Notes: a model not told the origin generated them from the letters alone. Shown: positions 38,852 to 48,433, numbered from the stretch's first letter. The stretch: DNA of 64,000 nt from Bacteroides sp. 51 (GCF_010500965.1 NZ_QVMI01000006.1:157977-221976), one strand, 5' to 3'. Made by a program: numbers and translations.

Positions 38852-38887
38852 AAAACGCCCCTACAGGCTTCCTGAGAGGGGCGTTTT
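38852..38887. terminator. Bidirectional intrinsic terminator between convergent operons
   Basis: AAAACGCCCC (38852-38861) pairs with GGGGCGTTTT (38878-38887); an inner CAGG-CTT-CCTG stem fills the loop. A and T tracts on both sides let it work for the plus-strand lyase gene and the minus-strand GH3 gene. Confidence 0.88.
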
Positions 38888-38990
38888 GCGTTTGCTGCAA
38901 ACATCAACTTGCGTTTGCTGCAAAGACCGACTTACGTTTGCCGCAAACGCAAGTTGATGTTTGCAGCAAACGCAAAATGGTCTTTGCGGG
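38884..38990. repeat. Array of GTTTGCnGCAAAC palindromes with exact 23-bp period and 35-bp inverted arms
   Basis: TTTGCnGCAAA cores start at 38891, 38914, 38937 and 38960, with a degenerate fifth (TTTGCGGGG) at 38983, each exactly 23 bp apart: a 13-bp palindrome plus a 10-bp spacer. The first spacer (ATCAACTTGC) and the third (GCAAGTTGAT) are reverse complements. This makes a perfect 35-bp inverted repeat, 38884-38918 against 38943-38977. The array begins on the last bases of the terminator. It has no coding sense in any frame. Its meaning is unknown. Confidence 0.88.
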
Positions 38991-39005
38991 GGTTGATAAT
39001 ATGTA

Positions 39006-41549
39006 TTATATTTTCTTCGTAACCGTCAACCGGATATCATCCGATGAGGCTCCGATCATAAACGTATAGTTCCCTTCGGGCGTAATGAATTGGCTGGTTT
39101 CAACATCCCAGTATCTCAATAGCTCCTTCCTGATCTTGATACGGATAAGCTTATTCTCTCCCTTGCGGATGGTACTTCTCTCGAACCCTTTCAGTTCCTT
39201 TATCGGAGTAACCACGCCTACATCGGGCAGTTTCACATATACCTGTGCCACTTCATCACCATCATACTTTCCGGCATTCCTGACGTAGAACGAAACCTCC
39301 ACCTCTTCTCCCAGGTCTTTAACCTCCGGCTTGCTATACTTGAATGAAGTAAAACTCAATCCATAGCCAAACGGATACAACGGTTTTCCGGTAAAGTACT
39401 GATACGTACGGCCTTTCGTAATATCATAATCATCGAATGGAGGAAGCTCATCCAGCGAATTGTAGTACGTCAGCGGTAACCGCCCTGCCGGGTTATAATC
39501 GCCAAAGAGCACTTCGGCTACGGCTGTACCGCCCTGCTCACCCGGATACCAGGCGTTGACGATGGCAGGCAGGTGCTCGTCCATCCAGTTGATGGCCAGC
39601 GAACTTCCGGCAACGAGTACAACCACCGTATTGGGGTTCACCTTGTAAATCTCTTCAATAAACTCCTGTTGATCCTCGGGCAGGAAGATATCGTTACGGT
39701 CCTTACCTTCGCGTTCGATGGTTTTGTTGATGCCCAATACGGCTACCACCATATCGCACTCACGGGCAGCGTTTCCGGCCTCACCATACAGGTCGATGCG
39801 CTCTTTCTTGGCTACGCTGGGCACACGCCACTGCAAACGGGCAAGAGCATAGTCCCTGTCGTCATAATATTCCGCTTTCAGATCGTAATCTTTTCCGGCT
39901 TCCAGGTAAACAGACACAGTGTCCATAGAGATACCTCCGCTACGCCACTTATCAATCAATAACTTACCATCCAGGCTGAAACGGCAACCGTCATCGTAAC
40001 TGAAATTAAACGTATAATCTCCTGTAACCGTGGGGCGTAGTTTGCCCGTCCAGCGGATGGATAAAGGCGAACCCGGCAGGAATGGGTCGGGCGCCTGATT
40101 GGCAGGCTCAAAGTTGATCCACTCTTCACGGCGCACTTTAGGCGTGCCTTTCAGTTCCATATTATCGAAATACTCCGCTTTTAATCCTTCGGGGAAGTTA
40201 TCGCCCTGTATCAGCTCCATGCCGTCTTTGGCCGATTTCCACGGTGCGTGTACAATCTTTACTTCATTACCCACCCGGTTGCGGATACCCTGCAATACAG
40301 ATATCGGCTCGTTGACGGGTGCGCCGCTATAATCTCCGAACTCCGAGTTGGCCGCATTGATGCCCACAACGGCAATTGATCTTACTTTCTTTGTATTGAT
40401 GGGCAGCGTGTTTTTGCTGTTCTTCAAGAGCACGATGCTCTGCCGGGCCGATTCCAGAGCCAGTTCTTTATGCTTCTCCGAACCGATAACACTGGCTGGA
40501 ATCTTACTGTAAGGATTCAACGATGGGTCATCGAACAATCCCAGATGCATGCGGGCACGGATCACACGGTAAGCAGCCGAGTCGATATCTGCTTTGGATA
40601 CCATATACTGGTTATAAGCGTTCAACAGCGGTTCCATATATACATCGTCACCACATTCCAGGTCGAGTCCGGCTTTGATGGATAGAGTAGCGGCGGCTTC
40701 TTTGGTTTTCACGTATTTCATGGCCGACACCAGCAGACTGGGACCACCACAATCGGAAACCACATATCCGTTGAATCCCCAATCCTGACGAAGCACTTTG
40801 GTCAGCAACCAGGGGTTTGCCGTACAAGGCACATTGTTTATGGCGTTATAAGCCGACATGATAGAAGCAGCTTTTCCCTCCTTTACACACATCTCGAAAG
40901 CGGGGAAGTAGTATTCGCGCAACTGTCTTTCGGAGATCTGCGGATTGCAGACGAAGCGGTTGTGCTCTTCGTTATTGGCGGCAAAATGCTTGGGTGTAGC
41001 CACGATCTTCAGGTAGCGGTCGTCATCGCCCTGCAAACCTTTGACGAAAGATGTACCCAGTACGCCGCTCAAGTAAGGGTCTTCACCGTAAGTCTCGGGT
41101 GTGCGTCCCCAACGCGGATCGCGCGACATATTTACGGTAGGCGACCAGAAGGTAAGCAAATCCGTAAAGCGGAAAGTTTGCAGTTTGCCTTGTTCAAGCT
41201 CGTTCCACCGCGCGCGGGCTTCATCGGAAATAGCCGAAGCCACTTGGCGGTGAAGTTCCGGGTTCCACATACTGCCTAAACCAATGGCTTGCGGGAAGAC
41301 CGTGAAGCGTCCGGGACGCACCACGCCGTGGAGCGCTTCGTTGCCATGATAGTATTTATCAATCTCCAAACGCGGAATGCCCGGAGAGGTGGCACGCAAT
41401 AAACTGATCTTTTCTTCGATGGTAAGGCGCGACAGCAAGTCCATGATGCGGTCATGTTGCGAGGCTTTCGGATCTCTGAATAGTTCTTGTGCCTGTGAGG
41501 GCGCAAGGGTAAAAAGTAGTAAGATAAATAAGGAATAGAGTTTTTTCAT
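39006..41549 (-). CDS. Glycoside hydrolase family 3 enzyme with PA14 insertion
   Basis: A secreted GH3 of 847 residues with signal peptide ending APSQA. The barrel shows DPRWGRTPETYGEDPYLS, ATPKHFAANNEEHNR and the nucleophile Asp266 in VVSDCGGPS. A PA14 domain (about residues 453-580, GLKAEYFDNMELKG, VTGDYTFNFSYDDGCRFSLDGKLL) is inserted in the alpha/beta sandwich domain, which resumes with GDYNPAGRLPLTYY. The Fn3-like end has DEVAQVYVKLPDVG. A PA14 insertion at this place is known in some GH3 beta-glucosidases, where it shapes the active site and limits substrate length. It is transcribed toward the SusCD operon, separated by terminator and palindrome array. A REP pair lies between it and the next minus-strand GH3 upstream. 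Confidence 0.94.
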   Translation of the reverse strand: MKKLYSLFILLLFTLAPSQAQELFRDPKASQHDRIMDLLSRLTIEEKISLLRATSPGIPRLEIDKYYHGNEALHGVVRPGRFTVFPQAIGLGSMWNPELHRQVASAISDEARARWNELEQGKLQTFRFTDLLTFWSPTVNMSRDPRWGRTPETYGEDPYLSGVLGTSFVKGLQGDDDRYLKIVATPKHFAANNEEHNRFVCNPQISERQLREYYFPAFEMCVKEGKAASIMSAYNAINNVPCTANPWLLTKVLRQDWGFNGYVVSDCGGPSLLVSAMKYVKTKEAAATLSIKAGLDLECGDDVYMEPLLNAYNQYMVSKADIDSAAYRVIRARMHLGLFDDPSLNPYSKIPASVIGSEKHKELALESARQSIVLLKNSKNTLPINTKKVRSIAVVGINAANSEFGDYSGAPVNEPISVLQGIRNRVGNEVKIVHAPWKSAKDGMELIQGDNFPEGLKAEYFDNMELKGTPKVRREEWINFEPANQAPDPFLPGSPLSIRWTGKLRPTVTGDYTFNFSYDDGCRFSLDGKLLIDKWRSGGISMDTVSVYLEAGKDYDLKAEYYDDRDYALARLQWRVPSVAKKERIDLYGEAGNAARECDMVVAVLGINKTIEREGKDRNDIFLPEDQQEFIEEIYKVNPNTVVVLVAGSSLAINWMDEHLPAIVNAWYPGEQGGTAVAEVLFGDYNPAGRLPLTYYNSLDELPPFDDYDITKGRTYQYFTGKPLYPFGYGLSFTSFKYSKPEVKDLGEEVEVSFYVRNAGKYDGDEVAQVYVKLPDVGVVTPIKELKGFERSTIRKGENKLIRIKIRKELLRYWDVETSQFITPEGNYTFMIGASSDDIRLTVTKKI

Positions 41550-41558
41550 GATTCTAAT

Positions 41559-41638
41559 GTAGGGGCGGTTCGCGAACCGCCCGGTAATGGTTTAAAAAAT
41601 AGTTCTTTGTATGTGGGCGGTTCGCGAACCGCCCCTAC
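41559..41638. repeat. Inverted pair of REP-like palindromes
   Basis: GTAGGGGCGGTTCGCGAACC... opens the element and the mirror CCGCCCCTAC closes it. Two copies of GGGCGGTTCGCGAACCGCCC (41563-41582, 41615-41634) are separated by 32 bp, so the whole unit is an inverted repeat of two palindromes, as in a REP doublet or small MITE. It sits 10 bp upstream of the GH3-PA14 start. Confidence 0.92.
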
Positions 41639-41659
41639 GGTATTGTGGTACGTTACTGC

Positions 41660-43855
41660 TTATTGAATATTGATTTCTTTACTCACAATCGGTGCTGCAA
41701 CGGCTGTTGTTTTCGCCGGGGAACTGCCACCCACATATATCTTCACTTTGCCCGGATACTGAATACTATTCCCATAGATATCCGTCTGGCTAAGTTGTTC
41801 CGGAGTAAGCTCAAAAGTCACTTTACTTGTTTCGCCTGCTTTCAGTTGAACACGTTTAAAGGATTTCAGGCTATACAACGGTGCCTTGTAGGCGGCATCC
41901 TGATACGAAACATACACCTGCACCACTTCCTCGCCCGCTTTTTTGCTTTGATTGGTTACATCGACTTCAATTCTCAGTTTCTCTCCCATGGCAAGCTTAT
42001 CCTTCATGGTAATGGATGAATAACCGAAATCAGCATAACTCAGTCCGTATCCGAACGGATAAGTCACTTCACCCTTGAAATAACGATACGTACGGTTGTC
42101 CATATCGAAATCATTAAATGAAGGCAAATCCTTGTCGCTCTTATAGAAAGTAACCGGAAGGCGTCCCGAAGGATTATAATCGCCAAACAACACATCGGCA
42201 ATAGCTGTTCCGGCATCCTGTCCGCCATACCAGGCATTAAGAATAGCCGGAAGATTCTCCGCTTCCCACGCAATGCCCAGGGCGCTACCCGTCATCATTA
42301 CAAACACCACCGGGATGTTTTCTTTGTGTAATGCCTTCATTAATTCCGTTTGTATGCGTGGCAAAGCAATAGACGTACGGTCGCCACTGTTGAAACCCTC
42401 TATACGGACAGGCATTTCTTCGCCCTCCAGTTGAGGAGAGATACCGCCTACCATAACCACCACATCCACGTTTTTCAGGCTATTAACAAGCAGGGCAATA
42501 GAGTCGTTATTGACATTCCCTACTGGGTCAATTCCTCTGGTATAGATTACCTCCGTTTTCTTGCCAACCTTTTGCTTGATAGCTTGCAGCGGAGTAACGA
42601 TTTCACTGGGGAAACCATTGTAATTACCCAATACCGCTTCCTTATTATCCGCGTTCGGGCCGATTACCGCAATCTTCTTCAGATTCTTCTTTAACGGTAA
42701 CAACTGGTTGCTATTCTTAAGAAGCACGATAGACTGGCGGGCCATTTTCAGTGAAAGCTCCTTGTGGGCATCACACTCAAGTACGGAAAGCGGAATCTGT
42801 GAGTACTTCACCTGCTCTGCCGGATCAAATAAACCCAGGCGGAAACGTATCTTGAACAAACGGCTAAGCGAAACATCAATCTGATCTTCAGTGATTAACC
42901 CTTTCTTTACGGCTTCTACCAATCCTTTATACGCATTTTGTCCGCAATCAATATCTGTACCATGATATACGGCATCGGCCGAGGCATGTGCTGCATCAAG
43001 ATGAGTCTTGTGCTGCCTGTAGAAATCGTCTATGGCACCACAATCCGAGGTCACGTATCCGGTGAAATTCCATTTATTACGTAGGATATCCTGCATTAAC
43101 AAGGTGTTTCCACAGCAAGGCTCACCCCCGAATGCATTGTAAGCACACATCACTCCCGATACGTTGGCATCTACAATCAGGTCGCGGAAAGCCGGGAGGT
43201 AGGTATCCCAAAGATCGTAGTCACTTACCTTCGTATTGAATGTATGGCGCGTATTCTCCGGACCACTATGAACGGCAAAGTGTTTGGCACAGGCAGACGC
43301 TTTCAGGTACATCGGGTCATCGCCCTGCAATCCTTCCACAAAAGCTTTGCCCAGTGTTCCCGTCAGGTAAGGGTCTTCACCATACGTTTCCTGCCCGCGG
43401 CCCCAGCGAGGATCACGGAAGATGTTGATATTGGGCGTCCAGAAGGTCAGGCCGTGGTAAATAGCTCTGTTTCCTTTGGAAGAAGCATCGTTGTAGATCG
43501 CCCGCCCTTCGTCCGAGATGGCAGCGGCTACCTGTTTGAACGTAACATCGTCCCAGGCAGCAGCCATTCCGATAGCTTGCGGAAAGACAGTTACCTTATA
43601 CTCTGTACGACCGATGCCATGCAGACACTCATTCCACCAGTTATAGGAGGGAATGCCCAGGCGGTCGATGGCCGGAGCATCGTTCAACATCTGCAATACT
43701 TTTTCTTCCAGGGTGAGGCGCGATACCAAATCCGTTACCCGTTCATCAACGGATAGACTCGTATTCCGGAAAGCATATTTCTCCTGCCCCCGACAAGGCT
43801 GATAAAAAGACAGGGAAAAAACAAAAGACAGAATAATAAAAAGGTTTGTTTTCAT
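41660..43855 (-). CDS. Glycoside hydrolase family 3 enzyme (beta-xylosidase-like)
   Basis: A 731-residue secreted GH3, signal peptide about residues 1-23. Landmarks: DPRWGRGQETYGEDPYLTG, ACAKHFAVHSGPENTRH and YVTSDCGAIDDFY with nucleophile Asp271. The sandwich domain has FGDYNPSGRLPVTFYK. The Fn3-like domain (VVQVYVSYQDAAYKAPLYSLKSFKRV) is complete. The pattern ...HSGPE.TRH and SDCGAIDDF is frequent in Bacteroidetes GH3 beta-xylosidases/arabinosidases, so a pentose role is a reasonable guess. It is divergent from the 44074 GH3 gene across a 218-bp AT-rich promoter region in which I see no full TAnnTTTG box, only near matches. Confidence 0.92.
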   Translation of the reverse strand: MKTNLFIILSFVFSLSFYQPCRGQEKYAFRNTSLSVDERVTDLVSRLTLEEKVLQMLNDAPAIDRLGIPSYNWWNECLHGIGRTEYKVTVFPQAIGMAAAWDDVTFKQVAAAISDEGRAIYNDASSKGNRAIYHGLTFWTPNINIFRDPRWGRGQETYGEDPYLTGTLGKAFVEGLQGDDPMYLKASACAKHFAVHSGPENTRHTFNTKVSDYDLWDTYLPAFRDLIVDANVSGVMCAYNAFGGEPCCGNTLLMQDILRNKWNFTGYVTSDCGAIDDFYRQHKTHLDAAHASADAVYHGTDIDCGQNAYKGLVEAVKKGLITEDQIDVSLSRLFKIRFRLGLFDPAEQVKYSQIPLSVLECDAHKELSLKMARQSIVLLKNSNQLLPLKKNLKKIAVIGPNADNKEAVLGNYNGFPSEIVTPLQAIKQKVGKKTEVIYTRGIDPVGNVNNDSIALLVNSLKNVDVVVMVGGISPQLEGEEMPVRIEGFNSGDRTSIALPRIQTELMKALHKENIPVVFVMMTGSALGIAWEAENLPAILNAWYGGQDAGTAIADVLFGDYNPSGRLPVTFYKSDKDLPSFNDFDMDNRTYRYFKGEVTYPFGYGLSYADFGYSSITMKDKLAMGEKLRIEVDVTNQSKKAGEEVVQVYVSYQDAAYKAPLYSLKSFKRVQLKAGETSKVTFELTPEQLSQTDIYGNSIQYPGKVKIYVGGSSPAKTTAVAAPIVSKEINIQ

Positions 43856-44073
43856 TGAATATTAATTTAAGCTTTGAATAAATCACAAAATAAAGTGAAC
43901 AGCATTAATAAATGAGTAAATAATCGCTTAATTATGGAAAGATTTGCGTCATTTATTTGAAATTAAGTGATAATTCAACATTAAATTAATTGTGGCGCTA
44001 TTTATTTGCATTCAAATTGATATTTGAGCAAGAAACTATGATAACTCCATAATTAATTATTAAATCAATAAAC

Positions 44074-46932
44074 ATGAAAAAGTTAAAAATCAGTTTGATC
44101 TTTCTGGCGTGGCTGATGATACCCATTGGTATCTGTGCCCAGGACTTTACTTCAGTCACCGCCTCGGTTAATGGCGATAAAGCCTCTTCAACATTCGATA
44201 ATAATGTGAAGACGGGCTGGCAACTCACCACTAAAGACATGGAAAATCAGCAGCACCTGATGTATGTTCTGGCAGCCCCGGGTGATGTGAATGAAGTACA
44301 AATCCAGGGGAAAGGACTCGCTTCGGAGAATATTCAGAAGGTAATCCGCCTTTATATAACGTATGACCCCATGAACCTGGGTGATCCGGTAAACTACACG
44401 GTAAGTGGCGATAAGACCCTTGTTCTGTCGTTTAAACCTAAATACGGAGCACACCTCCGGATTCAGTTTGCAGATAAAGCCGGCAATACACCTATTATAA
44501 TAAATGAAGTCAGCGTAGGCTACGATCAATCTATCAATACAAGTTCCGCCTCGGGCACTGCGAAAGACAAGCCCTGGATGAATGCCAGTCGCCCGGTAGA
44601 AGAACGTATCGACCTGCTGCTGGCGGTGATGACAACGGCCGAAAAGATGGAACTGTTACGCGAAGGCTGGGGAATTCCCGGTATTCCTCACCTGGGCATA
44701 CCCGATATTAAAAAGGTAGAAGCCATTCATGGTTTCTCTTACGGTAGCGGGGCAACGATCTTCCCTCAGTCCATTGGTCTGGGAGCTACATGGAACCGCA
44801 AACTGGTTGAGGAAGTGGCAGGCGTGATTGGCGATGAAACGAAGAGCGCACACGCTATCCAGGCTTGGTCACCTGTGCTTGATGTAGCGCAAGACCCACG
44901 CTGGGGACGTTGCGAGGAAACGTATGGCGAAGATCCCGTTTTGGTAAGTGAAATCGGTGGTGCATGGGTGAAAGGCTATCAGGACCAGGGGTTAATGACT
45001 ACTCCGAAACATTTTGGCGGACACGGCGCTCCATTGGGAGGTCGTGACTCGCATGATATCGGACTCTCTGAACGGGAATGGCGTGAAGTGCATTTGGTAC
45101 CTTTCCGCGACATCTTCCGTAAGCATAAATATGAATCTATTATGATGGCTTACTCTGACTATCAGGGTGTACCCGTAGCCAAAAGTACCGAGTTACTAAA
45201 AGATATTCTACGCGATGAGTGGGGATTTGATGGTTATATCGTCAGCGATTGCGGTGCAATTGGAAACCTGACTGCCAAGAAACATTATACAGCTCTCAAT
45301 AAAATCGAAGCCGCCCGTCAGGCACTTGCGGCAGGAATAGCCACGAACTGTGGAGATACATATAATGATAAAGCAGTTATTGAAGCCGCCGTTAACGGAC
45401 AGATTAGTATGGAAGATCTTGACTTTACCTGTCGCACGCTTCTTCGTGTTATGTTCCGGAAGGGATTATTTGAAGAGAATCCTTCGCGCTCATTGGATTG
45501 GAAGAAGCAATATCCCGGCTGGAACAGCGATCCGCATAAAGAAGTTGCCCGTCGTGCAGCACAAGAGTCTATCGTTCTGTTGGAGAACAAAAACAATATC
45601 CTTCCTTTATCCAAGAGCCTGAAATCTATCGCAGTGATCGGTCCCGGAGCAGACGACCTTCAACCGGGCGACTATACCGGAAAGCCACTGGATGGCCAGT
45701 TGAAATCCGTGCTTACGGGTATAAACGCTGCCATAGGCTCAACCACTAAAGTGGTTTACGAAAAAGGATGCGAGTTCTTTAGCAACGAAAATACCCAGAT
45801 AGAGAAAGCCGTAAAGGCTGCTAAACAGGCAGATGTAGCTGTATTGGTGTTGGGCGACTGCACAAGCAGCGAATCCATTACCAATGTAACGAAAACATCG
45901 GGCGAAAACCATGACCTGGCCACCCTTGTCCTTCCGGGAGATCAGCAACGACTGTTGGAGGCTGTTTGTGCAACTGGAAAGCCCGTTGTTCTGATCTTGC
46001 AGGTGGGTCGTCCATTCAATCTTAGTTATGCTGCGGAGCATTGCCAGGCCATTATGGTGAACTGGTTGCCGGGTCAGGAAGGTGGTTATGCAACAGCCGA
46101 TGTCTTATTTGGCGATTATAATCCTGCCGGCAGATTGCCGATGACTTTCCCACAGCATGTAGGGCAGGTGCCTTTGTATTATAACTTTAAAACTTCCGGA
46201 AGACGATATGAGTACTCGGATATGGAGTATTATCCGTTGTACTATTTCGGTTATGGGTTAAGTTATACATCGTTTGAATACTCTGATTTGAAGATCAGTC
46301 AGCAACAGAACGGTTGTGTAAATGTATCGGCAGCGGTAAAGAATGTAGGTTCACGCGCTGGTGATGAGGTGGCTCAATTGTATGTTACCGATATGTATGG
46401 CAGTGTGAAAACCCGCGTTGTTGAGTTGAAAGACTTTGAACGCATCCATTTGCAACCGGGCGAAACAAAGACGGTGAACTTTACGCTTACTCCTTATCAG
46501 TTGTCTTTATTGAACGACCGCATGGATAGGGTAGTGGAAGCCGGAGAGTTTAAGATCATGGTGGGTGGTACAAGTCCTTCTTATGTAGCCAAAGATCGTA
46601 TTAAAGATAGTTTGAACTATCCGGATAATACCAAAGGGCTGGTGGGTACGCTGAATTATACAATGAACTTTAGCTCTGACTTTAATCTGAAGGTTGTAAG
46701 TGTTAATGAAGATCCGATCTCTAAGACTAAAACAGCTGTACTAGAAGTCATAAACGCAGGAACCATTACCGACACCGGAAAGGTGGGTATGTATGTGAAT
46801 GGCCGGAAAGCAGGCACAGATCGTCACTTTGAACTTGATCCGGGCGAGAAGAAAGAGCTCCGCTTTAAGTTTGAATCGGATAATTCGGAAGAGGTTTCGT
46901 TTACCACAAAGTATAAGATGGTGAAGTTATAA
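44074..46932 (+). CDS. Glycoside hydrolase family 3 enzyme with N-terminal F5/8-like and extra C-terminal domains
   Basis: A 952-residue secreted GH3. After the signal peptide (ending GICAQ) there is a beta-sandwich of the F5/8 type C (discoidin-like) kind, about residues 25-150 (STFDNNVKTGWQLT, HLRIQFADKAGNTPIIINEV). The GH3 barrel follows with DPRWGRCEETYGEDPVLVSE, TTPKHFGGHG and YIVSDCGAIGN; nucleophile Asp392. The sandwich domain (FGDYNPAGRLPMTFP) and Fn3-like domain (DEVAQLYVTDMYG) are complete. A further domain of about 100 residues (NTKGLVGTLNYTMNF...) closes the protein. It is the largest GH3 here. The 3' end overlaps the convergent Dcu gene by 6 bp. Confidence 0.92.
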   Translation: MKKLKISLIFLAWLMIPIGICAQDFTSVTASVNGDKASSTFDNNVKTGWQLTTKDMENQQHLMYVLAAPGDVNEVQIQGKGLASENIQKVIRLYITYDPMNLGDPVNYTVSGDKTLVLSFKPKYGAHLRIQFADKAGNTPIIINEVSVGYDQSINTSSASGTAKDKPWMNASRPVEERIDLLLAVMTTAEKMELLREGWGIPGIPHLGIPDIKKVEAIHGFSYGSGATIFPQSIGLGATWNRKLVEEVAGVIGDETKSAHAIQAWSPVLDVAQDPRWGRCEETYGEDPVLVSEIGGAWVKGYQDQGLMTTPKHFGGHGAPLGGRDSHDIGLSEREWREVHLVPFRDIFRKHKYESIMMAYSDYQGVPVAKSTELLKDILRDEWGFDGYIVSDCGAIGNLTAKKHYTALNKIEAARQALAAGIATNCGDTYNDKAVIEAAVNGQISMEDLDFTCRTLLRVMFRKGLFEENPSRSLDWKKQYPGWNSDPHKEVARRAAQESIVLLENKNNILPLSKSLKSIAVIGPGADDLQPGDYTGKPLDGQLKSVLTGINAAIGSTTKVVYEKGCEFFSNENTQIEKAVKAAKQADVAVLVLGDCTSSESITNVTKTSGENHDLATLVLPGDQQRLLEAVCATGKPVVLILQVGRPFNLSYAAEHCQAIMVNWLPGQEGGYATADVLFGDYNPAGRLPMTFPQHVGQVPLYYNFKTSGRRYEYSDMEYYPLYYFGYGLSYTSFEYSDLKISQQQNGCVNVSAAVKNVGSRAGDEVAQLYVTDMYGSVKTRVVELKDFERIHLQPGETKTVNFTLTPYQLSLLNDRMDRVVEAGEFKIMVGGTSPSYVAKDRIKDSLNYPDNTKGLVGTLNYTMNFSSDFNLKVVSVNEDPISKTKTAVLEVINAGTITDTGKVGMYVNGRKAGTDRHFELDPGEKKELRFKFESDNSEEVSFTTKYKMVKL

Positions 46933-48240
46933 AATAACCGACGAAAGTAAGAATCCAACGGCCACGGCAACTATACATGCAATAAGCCCTGGCAGCATAA
47001 AACTATGGTTCAACAGATATTTTCCAATATGTGTTGAACCAGTTTTATCAAACCCGATGGCAGCAATAACCGTCGGATAATTCGGTAGAAAGAAATATCC
47101 ATTCACCGCTGGGAACATCGCAATCAGTGATGCGGCTGGAATGCCGAGGCTAATTCCCAAAGGCATAAGCGCCCTGACCGTTGCGGCCTGACTGAATAAC
47201 AAAATCGACAGAACGAATAAAGCAAAGGCAAATGTCCATGCGTGGTTAGTAACCATTGCCTGGATATTGCTTTCCATAAAGGCATAGTTGCCTTGTATAA
47301 ACGTGTCTCCCATCCAGGCTATTCCGAAAATAGCAATAACTGCTTCCATACCTGCCCGAAAGATGCTCCCTTTAGCAACCAAAGAAGTATCGCGTACTTT
47401 CCCTACGATCAGAATCAGTGCGGCAGCCGAGAGCATAAGTATCTCAATAATGATAGTCATATCAAGCGCCTCACCATTCCATGAAGGACGAAGGCTCTTT
47501 ATTGATCCGAAAAGAATAATAAGTACCACAGCCCCTAAGAAGAACCAGACCGAACGCTTGGCAGAGGCTGGAATATCTTCTGTTTTACTGACCGATCTAT
47601 TTAGTTCCGCAACAAACTCCGGGTCTTTTAGCTTTTCAAGATAAGCCGGGTCTACGGATAATTCTTTCCCTACGAAGTTTGAAACAAAGGCGGCAACAAG
47701 TACTCCAACCAAAGTGGCGGGTATACAAATTGCCAGGATATCGAGCAGATCAATATTCTGAGGGGCTAACATCGCCAACAGTGCTACGGTTGCTGCCGAG
47801 ATCGGACTGGCTGTAATGGCTTGCTGTGAGGCAATGACGGAAACACTTAGCGGTCGTTCGGGACGAATGCCGGTCTTCTGTGCCAGTTCGGATATAATGG
47901 GTAAAACGGAATAAGCCACATGTCCGGTTCCTGCCACCAACGTAAAGACGTAGCACACAAGAGGCGCCAGGTAGTTTAATCTTTTGGGGTTCTTGCGCAG
48001 TATTCTTTCGGCAAGTGATACCAGGTAATCCAGTCCGCCGGAGGCTTGCAAACAGGCGGCGGCAGAGACTACGGATAAGATAATGAGCATTACCTCAATG
48101 GGCGGAGAGGTGGGGCGCTCGTCAAATACAAAGGTCAGGACTAGGAGGCCAAGACCTCCCATCAGGCCCAATCCTACGCCCCTCATCCGTGCTCCTACGA
48201 AGATGGCGGCAAGTACTACAAGTAATTCAATATAGAACAT
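46927..48240 (-). CDS. Anaerobic C4-dicarboxylate transporter, Dcu family
   Basis: A 437-residue inner-membrane protein with about ten to twelve hydrophobic segments. Dcu-typical blocks are seen: ARMRGVGLGLMGGLGLLVL, PPIEVMLIILSVVSAAACLQASGGLDYLV, LAPLVCYVFTLVAGTGHVAYSVLP, and ASQQAITASPISAATVALLA. Dcu proteins exchange succinate for fumarate, malate or aspartate in anaerobes; in Bacteroidales this supports fumarate respiration and succinate export. DcuA and DcuB types cannot be separated with certainty. The stop codon lies inside the 3' end of the convergent GH3 gene (6-bp overlap), leaving no room for a terminator between them. Confidence 0.93.
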   Translation of the reverse strand: MFYIELLVVLAAIFVGARMRGVGLGLMGGLGLLVLTFVFDERPTSPPIEVMLIILSVVSAAACLQASGGLDYLVSLAERILRKNPKRLNYLAPLVCYVFTLVAGTGHVAYSVLPIISELAQKTGIRPERPLSVSVIASQQAITASPISAATVALLAMLAPQNIDLLDILAICIPATLVGVLVAAFVSNFVGKELSVDPAYLEKLKDPEFVAELNRSVSKTEDIPASAKRSVWFFLGAVVLIILFGSIKSLRPSWNGEALDMTIIIEILMLSAAALILIVGKVRDTSLVAKGSIFRAGMEAVIAIFGIAWMGDTFIQGNYAFMESNIQAMVTNHAWTFAFALFVLSILLFSQAATVRALMPLGISLGIPAASLIAMFPAVNGYFFLPNYPTVIAAIGFDKTGSTHIGKYLLNHSFMLPGLIACIVAVAVGFLLSSVIL

Positions 48241-48279
48241 TTATCTGCGGTTGTCTGGTATTTATTTCCATTAATAGAA

Positions 48280-48287
48280 CAAATCTA
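48280..48287 (-). promoter_or_regulatory. Candidate -7 box for the Dcu gene
   Basis: CAAATCTA on the plus strand reads TAGATTTG on the minus strand, a TAnnTTTG match 40-47 nt upstream of the Dcu ATG. No good -33 box was found. Confidence 0.45.
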
Positions 48288-48433
48288 CTAAATTATGGTT
48301 TAACCGGAGTGTGAAAAGAAGGATTTGATTTAATTTGCCGGTGAAGGGGAACATAAAAGGTACTTTGGTTGTTGAAAAGCATACCGAGATAGTTAACAGT
48401 AATTTTGTAGAAGTTTTTACTGTTGATAGGCGT

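Noticed and set aside
38884-38990. CRISPR array
   Set aside because: The repeats are 13 bp with 10-bp spacers that are partly reverse complements of each other. Real CRISPR repeats and spacers are much longer and no cas genes are present.
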